61,849 nucleotides of DNA from Verrucomicrobiaceae bacterium (GTDB lineage Bacteria; Verrucomicrobiota; Verrucomicrobiia; Verrucomicrobiales; Verrucomicrobiaceae): NCBI GenBank assembly GCA_027484445.1, contig JAIXSY010000015.1:1-61849 (forward strand), given 5' to 3'. Under the pieces are notes generated by a model. The model did no database searches. It was not told where the DNA came from and saw only the letters and a program-made list of their open reading frames with translations. Shown piece by piece: positions 1 to 9,091 of the stretch (the first letter of the stretch is position 1; each line of letters begins with the position of its first letter). A program made the position numbers and the translations under genes.

Positions 1-35
1 CGACAGGCCATGCGAAAGTAGGACGCCGCCAGATT
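1..35 (+). rRNA. rrf: 5S ribosomal RNA, 3' end only
   Basis: The first bases match the conserved 3' arm of bacterial 5S rRNA: a CCATGCGAAAGTAGG-type stretch followed by GCCGCCAG. A rho-independent terminator follows directly, as expected at the end of an rRNA operon. The rest of the gene, and presumably 23S and 16S, lies outside the window. The exact 3' end is estimated. The call rests on this short motif and its position. Confidence 0.75.
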
Positions 36-37
36 AC

Positions 38-69
38 AAACCCCTCTCCGAAAGGTTAGGGGTTTTTTC
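38..69 (+). terminator. Intrinsic terminator after 5S rRNA
   Basis: AAACCCCT pairs with AGGGGTTT around a GAAA-containing apex and is followed by a T run. It closes the rRNA operon. On the opposite strand the same hairpin also ends in a short T run, so it may also stop transcription coming from bioA. Confidence 0.85.
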
Positions 70-119
70 TTCCCTATCCCCATTCTCCTCTTTACAGATC
101 GACTTTTCGGAGATTTATG

Positions 120-1388
120 CTAAGATGGTATTACTTCATTCAAGGCCTTTGAAATGGCATCACCCATTTGGCTGATTTCTTCTAAACTGGATGACAAAGG
201 CGGCATCAACACAACGGTATTTCCGATGGGACGTGTCAGCAGTCCATATTTCCGTGCTGAGACACAAACATGTGCACCCCAGGCCACTCCTGCATTAGAA
301 GGCGGATGAAGTTCAATCCCAGCGATCAGACCGCATTGGCGAATCTCACTCACCCATGCCTTACGATTCAGTTTCTGGAGTTCGTGACTCAAGTGCTGTA
401 TCTTGTCTGGAAGTTTTTCCAAAGTTTGCTCTTCTTCAAAAACCTGAAGACTGCCCAAAGCAGCAGCACAACCCAATTGGCTAGCTGTGTAGCTATGCCC
501 ATAAAAAAAGGTTTTGTCATGGCCATGAAAGCCCTCAAAAACGCGTTCGCTAGTTAACGTCGCTGCCATCGGGAGGTATCCGCCTGTGAGACCTTTGGCT
601 AGGCATAAAAAATCGGGCACTACGGCTTCCTGCAGGCAGGCAAACATGGTTCCAGTGCGTCCGAAACCGGTCATGACTTCATCCAGGATGAGGAAGATAT
701 CCCGTTCTCGGCACCAGGAAGAAAGCGCTCGAAGCATCCCTGTCGGCCACAATCGCATGCCTGCGCTCCCTTGAATCAGTGGTTCAATGATTACTGCCGC
801 CAATGTTTCGGTCTGCTTTGAATTCATCTGCTCTAGCACCTGGAGATCCGCAACGCGTCGGGTTAGATAGCCGAATTCATTCCCACTTCCTTTGAAAAGA
901 GGGATGCCTCCTAAGCTAGCAGCACCAAGAGTGTCACCATGATAGGCCCGGTCAAAGCTCAGTATAGTCTTTCGCTTTGGGTTTCCGTTTTGTTTCCAGT
1001 ATTGCAGTGCCATCCGCACCGCACACTCAATAGCAGTCGAGCCATCGTCTGAAAAAAAGACGCGTGTAAGGGTACTGCCTGGGAGTAGCCCGATGAGTTT
1101 TTTTGCCAGTTGTATGGCAGGTTCATGTGAAAATCCCAGAAACGAGGTGTGAGCAACTTTTGTTAGCTGTGCCTGAATCGCTGCATTGATCGTGGGGTGA
1201 TTGTGTCCATGTATGTTTGTCCAGATCGAGCTGTTTCCATCCAAGTAGCCGTGTCCATGTTGGTCGAAAAGCTTACAGCCCTGTCCTGATGTTAGCAGCA
1301 AGGGTTCATGATCTTCATCGCACCATGCCTGCATCGGTGTGAATGGATGCCAGAGGTGTTGTTTTTCGAGCGAGATCAGGTCAGTCAT
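120..1388 (-). CDS. bioA: Adenosylmethionine-8-amino-7-oxononanoate aminotransferase
   Basis: 422 aa, the usual BioA length. BioA converts KAPA to DAPA with S-adenosylmethionine as amino donor, in biotin synthesis, using PLP in the cytosol. Visible marks are the N-terminal HLWHPFTPMQ signature, the AYHGDTLGA segment, the PLP-aspartate region DEVMTGFGRTG and the PLP-lysine segment LAKGLTGGYLP. The start is an ATG with no clear ribosome binding site. No other biotin gene is in the window. It is the last gene of a leftward cluster with amt and two small genes, 69 bases after amt. The region is visibly less GC-rich than the rest of the window. Confidence 0.93.
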   Translation of the reverse strand: MTDLISLEKQHLWHPFTPMQAWCDEDHEPLLLTSGQGCKLFDQHGHGYLDGNSSIWTNIHGHNHPTINAAIQAQLTKVAHTSFLGFSHEPAIQLAKKLIGLLPGSTLTRVFFSDDGSTAIECAVRMALQYWKQNGNPKRKTILSFDRAYHGDTLGAASLGGIPLFKGSGNEFGYLTRRVADLQVLEQMNSKQTETLAAVIIEPLIQGSAGMRLWPTGMLRALSSWCRERDIFLILDEVMTGFGRTGTMFACLQEAVVPDFLCLAKGLTGGYLPMAATLTSERVFEGFHGHDKTFFYGHSYTASQLGCAAALGSLQVFEEEQTLEKLPDKIQHLSHELQKLNRKAWVSEIRQCGLIAGIELHPPSNAGVAWGAHVCVSARKYGLLTRPIGNTVVLMPPLSSSLEEISQMGDAISKALNEVIPS

Positions 1389-1457
1389 GCAGGGTTACAC
1401 CGTCACCCTGAAAGCAATCCTGGGCAGCATCAAATAAACTTCTTATCTTTGACCATA

Positions 1458-2930
1458 TCAGGCTTGTTCTGTGGTCTGGAAATCTGGGTAGGCGTTTGCG
1501 GCATGCTCGGCAAAGTCGAGTCCATCGACTTGTTCAGTCTCACTGGCGCGAAGCCCGATGGTCATATCCACGGCTTTGAAGATCAGAAAACATACCACGA
1601 AGGCCGAACCGCTAATGCTCAGCGTTCCAAGAGCTTGAACACCTAACATTCTAGGATCGAATCCATTTTCATGGAACAAGGCGACACTGAGAGTGCCCCA
1701 CCAACCATTGCAAAGATGAACAGGAATTGCGCCGACAGCGTCGTCCAACTGCAATCTCTCGATCGCAATGGTTGCCACCGTGGTCAAAATGCCTGCTACA
1801 ATACCCACAATAAAGGCAGATCCAGGCGTTAGCACCGAGCAGCAGGCGGTGATGCCAACAGCTCCTCCGAGAGAACCATTCAAGGTGATGCCAACATCAG
1901 GCCGACCTTGAACAAACCACATCGAGATCATTGCAGCAATGGCACCCGCAGCTGGGGCAATGGTGGTGTTCACAGCAATTCGTCCAATGCTTGCGTTGGC
2001 AATCAAGGTCGATCCTGCATTGAAACCAAACCAACCAAACCATAACAAAAATACGCCAAGTGCAGCGAGAGGAATGTTGTGACCAGCGATGAGGCGTGGT
2101 GTTCCATCCTTTCCAAAACGGCCATAACGAGGTCCAACCACCATGATTCCAGCAAGGGCGCAAGCTCCACCCACGGAATGCACCACGGTGGAACCTGCAA
2201 AATCAATAAAGCCCATGGCCTCCAACCAACCCTTTTCGCCACCTACTCCATAACTTCCTGCAAAGCTGCCCCAGGCCCAATGCCCGCAAATAGGATAGAT
2301 GATTGCCGACAAGAGCGCCGCATAGATCAGATAGCCGACAAACTTGGTTCGTTCTGCCATTGCCCCAGAGACAATGGTGCAGGCGGTGCCTGCAAAAACG
2401 ACCTGGAAAAACCAAAAGCACCAAAGTGGAGAATCGCCTGCGTGAGTTGAGAGCCAAAACCCATCTGAGCCTACCCAACCTGAGAGTGAAGTTCCAAACA
2501 TCAGTCCGAAACCAAGGAACATAAAAGCGATCGCACTGATGCAAAAATCCAAAAAATTCTTCATCACGATGTTGATGCTGTTTTTGGCGCGCGCGAAACC
2601 TAATTCTACCATGGCAAAACCTGCCTGCATGACAAAGACCAGAGCTCCTGCGAGGATCATCCAGATGTAGTTTGCGTTCAACTGAACCGTCTCAACATCA
2701 CTTTTAAGCGCAAAATCCGATGCAGCTGCGGCAGGCTTTGCAGCTTCAGCGGTTGGAGCTTCAGTGCCAACTTTCGCCGCCACACCGTCCAAGGTCTTTT
2801 GACTCTGGTCTAACTTTTGAATGATCGTATCCAGCTTTGCTTCTACCCCCGGGGAGGATGTCTGCGCAGGAGACACCATCGTGAGGGACAAGAAGATAAC
2901 GGCTAGGGCAAGGTGTAAACGAAGGCTCAT
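1458..2930 (-). CDS. amt: Ammonium transporter (Amt/MEP/Rh family) with N-terminal extension
   Basis: 490 aa. The C-terminal ~400 residues are a typical Amt with many hydrophobic helices, including the AMAERTKF and FGWFGFNAGS segments. The tail GLDFAEHAANAYPDF resembles the part of Amt proteins that PII proteins contact. The N-terminus is unusual: a signal peptide (about residues 1-23), then a charged stretch with heptad-like spacing (IIQKLDQSQKTLDG) and an Ala-rich linker, before the first Amt helix near residue 85. No glnK/glnB is adjacent. Instead, two small genes of unknown function lie upstream, 17 and then 16 bases apart. A sigma-54-like site lies upstream of the cluster. Confidence 0.93.
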   Translation of the reverse strand: MSLRLHLALAVIFLSLTMVSPAQTSSPGVEAKLDTIIQKLDQSQKTLDGVAAKVGTEAPTAEAAKPAAAASDFALKSDVETVQLNANYIWMILAGALVFVMQAGFAMVELGFARAKNSINIVMKNFLDFCISAIAFMFLGFGLMFGTSLSGWVGSDGFWLSTHAGDSPLWCFWFFQVVFAGTACTIVSGAMAERTKFVGYLIYAALLSAIIYPICGHWAWGSFAGSYGVGGEKGWLEAMGFIDFAGSTVVHSVGGACALAGIMVVGPRYGRFGKDGTPRLIAGHNIPLAALGVFLLWFGWFGFNAGSTLIANASIGRIAVNTTIAPAAGAIAAMISMWFVQGRPDVGITLNGSLGGAVGITACCSVLTPGSAFIVGIVAGILTTVATIAIERLQLDDAVGAIPVHLCNGWWGTLSVALFHENGFDPRMLGVQALGTLSISGSAFVVCFLIFKAVDMTIGLRASETEQVDGLDFAEHAANAYPDFQTTEQA

Positions 2931-2947
2931 GCGTGGCTTTGAAAAAA

Positions 2948-3649
2948 TTAAAGGTTCAGTTCCTCCAAATGAGATTCCAACTCGGTGAGGAGTTGGCGTC
3001 TCTTTGATGTGTTAGGTATGTGTTCGATGATAGTCTCGGCCAGTTTTCTGACTTGTGAGGCAGTCAGTCGGTAGGGATCAGCCACTTTCTCTTCGTCTAG
3101 CGTGCGATCGATGAGGTTGGAGGCTTGAGCTCTTCCCATGACCTTCCCCAGGATACTTTCGATGACCTTTCGGACCTGTCCCCAGTTGTTCACCACTGGC
3201 TCTGCCTTCTCACTCATCTCTTGCAGTCGCCTTGGGCTTGTGACGACTAACTCTTCGATACCGTCGGCCGTTTTTCCCTGACTGCTACCAGCGTCGGTGG
3301 ACAATTGCGCTAGCAAAAGTGCGTGGTCATTCATCAAGACGCCAGCCGCACTGGAGACTAGATCCGCATCGGCGCGACCTGTCAGCAGAAGAACCAAGAT
3401 GCTTTCCTCTTGGGTGAGGATGAGAAGTGTTCCCCCGTCGAACTCGAGATAAATTTGGCGCATCTTTCGCCGCACCTGACGGTAGCCATCCATCATCTGC
3501 CCCACCGTCTCTTGAAGATCAAGCGTTCTACCGTCCGAAAAAGGCATTTGCTTGTGAACCGTGTTTTTGCCTTTGAACAAGACGATTCCCGCGACTCCTT
3601 CTAGGCGTTGCAAAGCGGCTGCAGCAGCGATGAGTGAGTTTAAGCTCAT
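2948..3649 (-). CDS. Uncharacterised protein, possible roadblock/LC7-like domain
   Basis: 233 aa, not recognised with certainty. Residues about 5-115 (helix, then GVAGIVLFKGK, then a helix, then YLEFDGGTLLILTQEES and ILVLLLTG) follow the alpha-beta-beta-alpha-beta-beta-beta order of roadblock/LC7 or profilin-like domains. These often act as dimeric regulators of small GTPases in bacteria. That fold is inferred from the pattern only. The C-terminal half is helical and charged, without a signal peptide or membrane segment. It sits between a small gene and amt with gaps under 20 bases, so co-transcription is likely. Confidence 0.6.
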   Translation of the reverse strand: MSLNSLIAAAAALQRLEGVAGIVLFKGKNTVHKQMPFSDGRTLDLQETVGQMMDGYRQVRRKMRQIYLEFDGGTLLILTQEESILVLLLTGRADADLVSSAAGVLMNDHALLLAQLSTDAGSSQGKTADGIEELVVTSPRRLQEMSEKAEPVVNNWGQVRKVIESILGKVMGRAQASNLIDRTLDEEKVADPYRLTASQVRKLAETIIEHIPNTSKRRQLLTELESHLEELNL

Positions 3650-3665
3650 GGCATGGAATTATAAA

Positions 3666-4016
3666 TTAGCTTTTCATCAGGGATTCACGCACCTGCCAAA
3701 GGCTGCGCTTGTTTCCTGAAACCGAGCCATGACAGCCCGATGAAGTGCTGCGAAAGGAGGTTTGTCCTTCCCGATCTTCGACGATGCCTAGCACAAGACC
3801 GCGCATGCCCAAAATGTCTGCCAGCTTTTGTGCGTAATAGCTAACAAATTTCACTTCACCTGCGAAGCGTTGTGCCCCTTCTGGATCACCTCCACTCACA
3901 GACTCCTTACCTCCTGCGATATTCATCCGAATCAAAGCAGGGTCTGACTCTACCCGCAGGACAGGTGCAGGCTGAGTTGGTTGTTGGATGGGAATGATTC
4001 GGGTTGGGACTTCCAC
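3666..4016 (-). CDS. Small uncharacterised protein
   Basis: 116 aa from a GTG; an internal ATG at 3926 would give 86 aa. The N-terminal ~30 residues are Pro/Gln-rich and may not be translated. The rest has a helix (VSYYAQKLADILG) followed by GLVLGIVEDREGQ, resembling the opening of a roadblock-like domain, and a Ser/Gly-rich tail. No function is recognised. It is the first gene of the leftward amt cluster. A sigma-54-like element about 13-28 bases upstream of the GTG would place the transcript start almost on that GTG, which favours the ATG at 3926. Confidence 0.5.
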   Translation of the reverse strand: MEVPTRIIPIQQPTQPAPVLRVESDPALIRMNIAGGKESVSGGDPEGAQRFAGEVKFVSYYAQKLADILGMRGLVLGIVEDREGQTSFRSTSSGCHGSVSGNKRSLWQVRESLMKS

Positions 4017-4028
4017 AAATCCATACTA

Positions 4029-4044
4029 AGCACGCCGTGTGCCA
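4029..4044 (-). promoter_or_regulatory. Sigma-54-like promoter upstream of the amt cluster
   Basis: Read on the minus strand this is TGGCACACGGCGTGCT. It has the invariant GG and GC at the sigma-54 spacing and a perfect TGGCAC half. The second half is GTGCT instead of TTGCW. Ammonium transporter genes are classic sigma-54/NtrC targets, which fits. No NtrC binding site was recognised. The call rests on one short match. Confidence 0.35.
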
Positions 4045-4093
4045 AGTGAAGGCGATGTCAGAAATATGTCATGAGTGTTATGATTCCGTGGAT

Positions 4094-6250
4094 TCATAGC
4101 AGTTTCTGCAAAGCGGCTGCCTCAGTCACTGGAGCTTGGCAGGTGTAGTTTTGGCAGACGTATGCTGTAGCCTTTCCCGAGATCGGCTTCATTTCGGCCA
4201 GAGCTGCGTTGTGTTTAGCTAGAAATTGCTGGCCCTCGCTGCCATCAGCGTGAAGTAGAACTGCATTGGGTAGCAAGTGGCTTTGGACGGCTTTTTTCAA
4301 AGCTTGGAACTCAGGAGTGCTCTTGTCTCCTGCGAGAACGATCTGCTGTTTCCCCCGCGCTGTGAAGTCCGCCGCCATGACAAGCACGGGGACAGCGCTA
4401 GGGCTGTCTTGCAGCGTTTTGCCAAAGAGAGTGAGGATCTTCTTGGCCTGATCTGAGTGCGACTGGCTGTCTAGCATCGTGGCGAGTCGGCTCAAATTAA
4501 GGGCAGCAAGCGAATTGGGCGAGGGTTCCGCCCCATCGTAATCTTCTTTGATGCGTAGCACCGAGTGGCTCATGTCGGTGTGCACACTGTAGTAACCGCC
4601 TTTTTCCCGATCCAGGAAAAGGCTATCCATCTCAGCCTGAAGTGCCACAGCCCATTGAAGCCATCTGGCTTCAAAACCAGCTTGATAGAGATCCAGCAGC
4701 GCATGGATGAGACAGGCGTAGTCGATGGCAAAGGCCTTGGGTCCGCGCCCCCCCTCACGCCAACTGCGATGCAGCCCCTTGCCAGGCTCTGCACAGAGTT
4801 GATCGTGGATGAATTGCGCGGCTTGCGTGCCGAGCTGGATAAAATCGTCGTTGTTGAGTGCTGCTCCTGCGCGCGCCAGTCCTGAGATCATCAGGCCATT
4901 CCAGGCGGTGATGATTTTGTCGTCTAGGTGAGGGCGAGGCCGCTTGTTGCGTGCTGTGAATAGGGTTTTGATGCCTCGATCGAGGATCAGCTGGATCTCT
5001 TCGGATGTTTTCTTGAAGAACTCGGCGGTCTTTTTGGCGGAATAGGCGCGAAAGAGCGTATTGGTGCCTTTCAGTTCTTCGTGAGGATCACTCTCAGGGC
5101 GTGCATTGCCATCACGGCGGGCTCCGTAGGCATAACGAAAGATGCTTCCTTCTTCTTTGCCCAGCAGATCGTCGATCTCGGCCGCTGTCCAGACGTAAAA
5201 GGCACCCTCTTTTTTGTGGTCATCGCCCTTTTTGGCGTAGCTATCGGCATCTTCTGCTGAGAAAAAACCTCCCTCAGGGTGGCGTAGGTCACGCTTTACA
5301 TAGCTGACGATTTGGCGCGCGATCTCGGCCAGAAAAGCAGAGCCCGTGGCCAGATGACCTTCGGCATAGGCCCAAAGCAGCTGCCCCTGGTCATAAAGCA
5401 TCTTTTCGTAGTGTGGGATGTGCCAGTAGCCATCGACGCTGTAGCGATGCATCCCGCCGCCGACGTGATCCCAGATGCCACCCGCAGCCATGGCGCGTAA
5501 GGTGCGGACAGACATTTCACCTGCCCATTCTGCCTCGCTTTTCCTGGCTTCTTCATGCCGCCAGGTGTGTTGAATGCGCAAAAGCAGGTTGATCGAGGAA
5601 GGGCGTGGAAATTTTGGCGCTCCGCTGAAGCCACCTTCATGATAGTCATAACTGCTTGCGAGATCATCGTAGGCCTTTTGAATCACCGTTTCCGTCTTGA
5701 TCTCGGCACCTTCGTTTTCGCCATCCAGGTGCTCCTGAAGCTTATCGATGCTGCGGACTGAGCTTTGCAGGACTTTCTCGCGGTCTTCTTTCCAGGCTTT
5801 GTTCAATTCGAGCAGCAGGTTCTTGAAGCCGATGCGGCCGCCTTTGTTCTCGGGGGGGAAGTAAGTGCCGCCAAAAAAGGGCTTCAGGTCAGGCGTCAGG
5901 AAGACGCTCATGGGCCAGCCACCGCCGCCAGTCGCGGCCTGCACGTAGGTCATGTAGGTCAGGTCCACATCGGGCCGTTCCTCACGGTCCACTTTCACAG
6001 GAACAAAGTGTGTGTTGATCAGGGCGGCGACTTCTTCGTTCTCAAAGGATTCTCGCTCCATCACGTGGCACCAATGACAGGTGGAGTAGCCGCTGGAGAG
6101 GAAGATGGGTTTGTCCTCGGCTTTAGCTTTGGCGATAGCCTCATCTCCCCAGGGCAGCCAGTTCACTGGATTGTGTGCGTGTTGGAGCAGATAAGGGGAT
6201 TTTTCCTTCGCGAGGGCGTTGGTGAATTTGGGTTGGGGGGAATCGCTCAT
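4094..6250 (-). CDS. DUF255 / YyaL (SSP411-like) thioredoxin-domain protein
   Basis: 718 aa from the ATG at 6250, which begins [14 protein letters not shown] longer reading frame upstream is not typical of the family. The N-terminal ~160 residues are a thioredoxin-like DUF255 domain with [13 protein letters not shown], the WCHVM motif preceded by a Cys (CHWC), and the GGWPMSVF loop. The remainder is an alpha/alpha barrel like those of N-acylglucosamine epimerase relatives, with HYEKMLYDQ. The biochemical role of the family is not settled. It probably acts in the cytosol; no signal peptide follows the chosen start. It is transcribed divergently from the DUF1573 gene. Confidence 0.88.
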   Translation of the reverse strand: MSDSPQPKFTNALAKEKSPYLLQHAHNPVNWLPWGDEAIAKAKAEDKPIFLSSGYSTCHWCHVMERESFENEEVAALINTHFVPVKVDREERPDVDLTYMTYVQAATGGGGWPMSVFLTPDLKPFFGGTYFPPENKGGRIGFKNLLLELNKAWKEDREKVLQSSVRSIDKLQEHLDGENEGAEIKTETVIQKAYDDLASSYDYHEGGFSGAPKFPRPSSINLLLRIQHTWRHEEARKSEAEWAGEMSVRTLRAMAAGGIWDHVGGGMHRYSVDGYWHIPHYEKMLYDQGQLLWAYAEGHLATGSAFLAEIARQIVSYVKRDLRHPEGGFFSAEDADSYAKKGDDHKKEGAFYVWTAAEIDDLLGKEEGSIFRYAYGARRDGNARPESDPHEELKGTNTLFRAYSAKKTAEFFKKTSEEIQLILDRGIKTLFTARNKRPRPHLDDKIITAWNGLMISGLARAGAALNNDDFIQLGTQAAQFIHDQLCAEPGKGLHRSWREGGRGPKAFAIDYACLIHALLDLYQAGFEARWLQWAVALQAEMDSLFLDREKGGYYSVHTDMSHSVLRIKEDYDGAEPSPNSLAALNLSRLATMLDSQSHSDQAKKILTLFGKTLQDSPSAVPVLVMAADFTARGKQQIVLAGDKSTPEFQALKKAVQSHLLPNAVLLHADGSEGQQFLAKHNAALAEMKPISGKATAYVCQNYTCQAPVTEAAALQKLL

Positions 6251-6414
6251 GGTTGGGGAAAAACGTGCGCTGCAAAGCCAGGGTTGCAAAGGGCAGGGTA
6301 GGGCAGCAAGGGGCAAGTGCACTCAAAACTCCACGCTTGTGGAAGGAACAGACTTGATGATCTGCCCTGACTGCGGCGTTGACAGCCTGGCTGTGGACGC
6401 TGCATCATTTTGGC

Positions 6415-7107
6415 ATGAGAACTGTTCTGTTTTTTGCCGCGCTTTTGTTGACCTGGAGAGTGGTCCTGCCCAGCGAATTGCGGGCTGAGTTGGCCACGGA
6501 AAGCAGGGTCATTGAACTCAAGCCAAAGCCGGAGGACGAAAGTGTCACCACGGAGTTTGTGTTCACCAACAAAGGCGACAAGCCCGTGCGTGTGCTGACC
6601 ATCGACAGTGCGTGCAGTTGCCTCAGTGCCTCATTGGATAAGGCGGTTTATGCACCTGGTGAAAAAGGCGTGGGAAAGGCGGAATTCAAAGTGTCCAGCT
6701 TTACTGGCAGACATGAAAAAACGGTACACGTGCAGACCGATGATCCTGCACAGCCGGAGTGGGTCATTCATTTCGCCCTGGAGGTGCCTGAGGTCGTGAA
6801 GATCGAGCCCAAGACACTGCAATGGTGGCTGGGGGAAGAAGCGGTGGAACGGACCACAAGGGTCACCATGACGGGTGCCAGTCCGATGAAGATCACCAAC
6901 ATCACCTCGACACGCGAAGGGGTGGAGTTTACCTGGAAAGAAGTGCGGCCAGGCCGTGAATATGAAGTCACCGTGAAGCCCAGAAGTACGGCGGATGTGA
7001 TGCTGGGTGCTTTGAAGATCGAGACCGACAGTGCGATCCCGAAGTATCAGCGTCAGTTGGCCTTTTTTTCCATCTTTCGTAAGCAGGAGGAAGCCAAAGC
7101 GCCATGA
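6415..7107 (+). CDS. DUF1573 exported protein
   Basis: 230 aa from the ATG at 6415. A signal peptide or anchor (MRTVLFFAALLLTWRVVLP) is followed by an Ig-like DUF1573 domain with the family pattern VFTNKGDKPVRV, then a small Cys pair (CSC), then APGEKG. A second Ig-like repeat follows at about 120-215. The family is widespread in Bacteroidetes, Planctomycetes and Verrucomicrobia and has no established function. The stop overlaps the next start as ATGA, so translation with the rhodanese gene is likely coupled. Confidence 0.85.
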   Translation: MRTVLFFAALLLTWRVVLPSELRAELATESRVIELKPKPEDESVTTEFVFTNKGDKPVRVLTIDSACSCLSASLDKAVYAPGEKGVGKAEFKVSSFTGRHEKTVHVQTDDPAQPEWVIHFALEVPEVVKIEPKTLQWWLGEEAVERTTRVTMTGASPMKITNITSTREGVEFTWKEVRPGREYEVTVKPRSTADVMLGALKIETDSAIPKYQRQLAFFSIFRKQEEAKAP

Positions 7108-7544
7108 GTTCGATGATCCTGCAGGCTGGTGTGCTTGTCTGTTTATCAGCACTGGCTGCGTGGGCGGCGCATGAGTTTCATCCGCGTGCACCCTCCCTGC
7201 ATGCAGTGGCGGTGCCGATGAGCAGACATGAGGTGACGGTGCAGCAGGTGAGGGAACGCTGGGGCGATCGAGTGATCTGGCTGGATGCGCGCCCGCGTGA
7301 GCAATACCTAGCCGAGCATATCCCTGGAGCGCGGCTTTTGAATGAGCAAGAGTTTGAGGTGCAGCTTTTGGAGCTTCTGCAAGATCTCGAGCGCGCTGAT
7401 CGACCTGTCATCATCTACTGCAGTGGCCAGCGGTGTGAAGCGAGCCGCCATGTTCGTGAAAGGCTAGTGGCTAGTGTGCCTTTGGACGATTGCTACATTC
7501 TTCATGGTGGCTGGCCTGCATGGAAGGCGAGCCGTCAGCCTTGA
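7104..7544 (+). CDS. Membrane-anchored or exported rhodanese-like protein
   Basis: 146 aa. An N-terminal hydrophobic segment (about residues 5-23) is followed by one rhodanese domain containing WLDARPREQYLAEHIPGA and the active-site loop YCSGQRCEASR with its catalytic Cys. The domain is expected to carry sulfur as a persulfide or to bind partners at the envelope. It overlaps the DUF1573 gene by 4 bases. An AGGAGG sequence about 12 bases before the ATG is one of the few clear ribosome binding sites in the window. Confidence 0.88.
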   Translation: MSSMILQAGVLVCLSALAAWAAHEFHPRAPSLHAVAVPMSRHEVTVQQVRERWGDRVIWLDARPREQYLAEHIPGARLLNEQEFEVQLLELLQDLERADRPVIIYCSGQRCEASRHVRERLVASVPLDDCYILHGGWPAWKASRQP

Positions 7545-7562
7545 TGAAGGCCAAGGCTGACG
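7533..7562. terminator. Hairpin between convergent genes, no U tract
   Basis: CGTCAGCCTTG pairs perfectly with CAAGGCTGACG around an 8-base loop. It spans the rhodanese stop codon and lies just downstream of the pyruvate kinase stop on the other strand. No T run follows on either side. It may end or stabilise both transcripts. Confidence 0.45.
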
Positions 7563-7589
7563 AGTGATCTCCGCTGATCCTGAGTCGGC

Positions 7590-9008
7590 TCAGGCTTCGC
7601 GCAACAGGATGGCATCGACATTCACGCCATCGTAGAGAGCGTCGCTCAAGATCACCAGGGGGTCACCTGGCTTCACTAAAGAGTGACGATGCAGAAGGTC
7701 GATGGCATCGCGGATGGATTTCTCTGGATTGCCTTCTTCAAACGGTAGCACATAGGGCTGCACACCTCGGGCGGTCACTAGCGCACGGCTGACATTCAAC
7801 TTCGGCGTGAAAGCAAAGATGGGCGCAAACTGAGGGCGCTGATGGGCTAGCAGGTGCGCCATGACACCACGCAGGGTGAAGACGAGTAGCTTCGAGCCTG
7901 GAATGTCATTGGCCAAAAGGATCGCAGCCTTGACGGTTTTGTGTTTGTTGGTCTTGAGCGGTGCATCGCTCGCGAAGCGCCCTGAGGGATACTTTTGCTC
8001 AATGCGTCGGATGACACTGTCGAGCACCTCGACGCACTTGTCGGGATACCGTCCAACGCTGGTCTCGCCGCTGAGCATCACGCAGTCCACCTGTTCGATG
8101 ACGGCGTTGAAGATATCAGTGACCTCTGCGCGGGTAGGCACTGGATTTTCGATCATGCTTTCCAGCATTTGTGTGGCCACGATCACTTTGCGGCCATGGA
8201 AAGAGCAGCGTTCGACGATGTGACGCTGGATGAGTGGCAGGTCCTCAATGGGGCACTCACTGCCGAGGTCACCTCGTGCGATCATGATGCCGCCGCTTGC
8301 CTCGACCAATGTGTCGATGTTTTTCAGGGCTTGCTGATTTTCAATTTTAGCGATGACTCGTGCTTTGCTGCCTTTTTGTTCCAGCAAGAGATTCAGATGC
8401 TGGATGTGGCCCGGCTCACGGGCAAAGCTAAGTGCGAAATAGTCCACTCCGAGTTCCACGCCAAGATCGAGGTCGGCATAATCTTTCTTTGTGAGAGGAG
8501 GTAGGCGCACATCGACACCGGGTAGGTTGATGTGACGGCGGCTTTTCATCTCTCCTTGCGTGAGCACGGTAGCCACGACGTGCTTCTGAGTCACGGTGTG
8601 GGCTCTCACCTGAATCATGCCGCCATCAATGAAGATGACATCCCCAGGCTTCAGATCCTTCCCCAGATCAGGATAATTCACTGTGCAGGAGTAAGTGGTG
8701 GTAGGCTGAAAGTCAGCTGTGCAGCGGAATTCGACTTCATCACCGACTTTGAGCTGCCAGGGTTGCTCCACATCACCTGTGCGAATGCTTGGCCCAGTGA
8801 GGTCCATGAGCACGGCGATTTCTCGTCCGGCATGGGCGGCGGATTCACGGATGCGCCCATAAACCATGCGCACCCAGTCGTGGGAAGCATGGCTCATGTT
8901 TAGCCGAAAGACATCGGCTCCTTTGGCGATCAGGCTGGTGATGACTTCGGCACTTTCCGTGGCCGGGCCCAGAGTGCATAGGATCTTGGTTTTGCGCATG
9001 TGCGACAT
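7590..9008 (-). CDS. pyk: Pyruvate kinase
   Basis: 472 aa from the ATG at 9008 (MSHMRKTKILCTLGP); ATGs at 8999 and 9053 are alternatives. It catalyses phosphoenolpyruvate + ADP to pyruvate + ATP, the last step of glycolysis. Visible marks are the N-terminal TKILCTLGP strand, the RLNMSH motif, the signature IAKIENQQAL with the catalytic Lys, IMIARGDLG, and the potassium/magnesium-site region ATQMLESM with MLSGETSVG. The C-terminal domain is complete. It is a single gene with its own strand neighbours unrelated to glycolysis; phosphofructokinase lies 8.5 kb away. Confidence 0.95.
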   Translation of the reverse strand: MSHMRKTKILCTLGPATESAEVITSLIAKGADVFRLNMSHASHDWVRMVYGRIRESAAHAGREIAVLMDLTGPSIRTGDVEQPWQLKVGDEVEFRCTADFQPTTTYSCTVNYPDLGKDLKPGDVIFIDGGMIQVRAHTVTQKHVVATVLTQGEMKSRRHINLPGVDVRLPPLTKKDYADLDLGVELGVDYFALSFAREPGHIQHLNLLLEQKGSKARVIAKIENQQALKNIDTLVEASGGIMIARGDLGSECPIEDLPLIQRHIVERCSFHGRKVIVATQMLESMIENPVPTRAEVTDIFNAVIEQVDCVMLSGETSVGRYPDKCVEVLDSVIRRIEQKYPSGRFASDAPLKTNKHKTVKAAILLANDIPGSKLLVFTLRGVMAHLLAHQRPQFAPIFAFTPKLNVSRALVTARGVQPYVLPFEEGNPEKSIRDAIDLLHRHSLVKPGDPLVILSDALYDGVNVDAILLREA

Positions 9009-9091
9009 TGGATGGCAGTAAGGCCGCATCTGTTCAAGCAGCAAGCCTGCCATCTCGTGACTGAATCACCTTCGTGGGCCGAAGCCTACCA

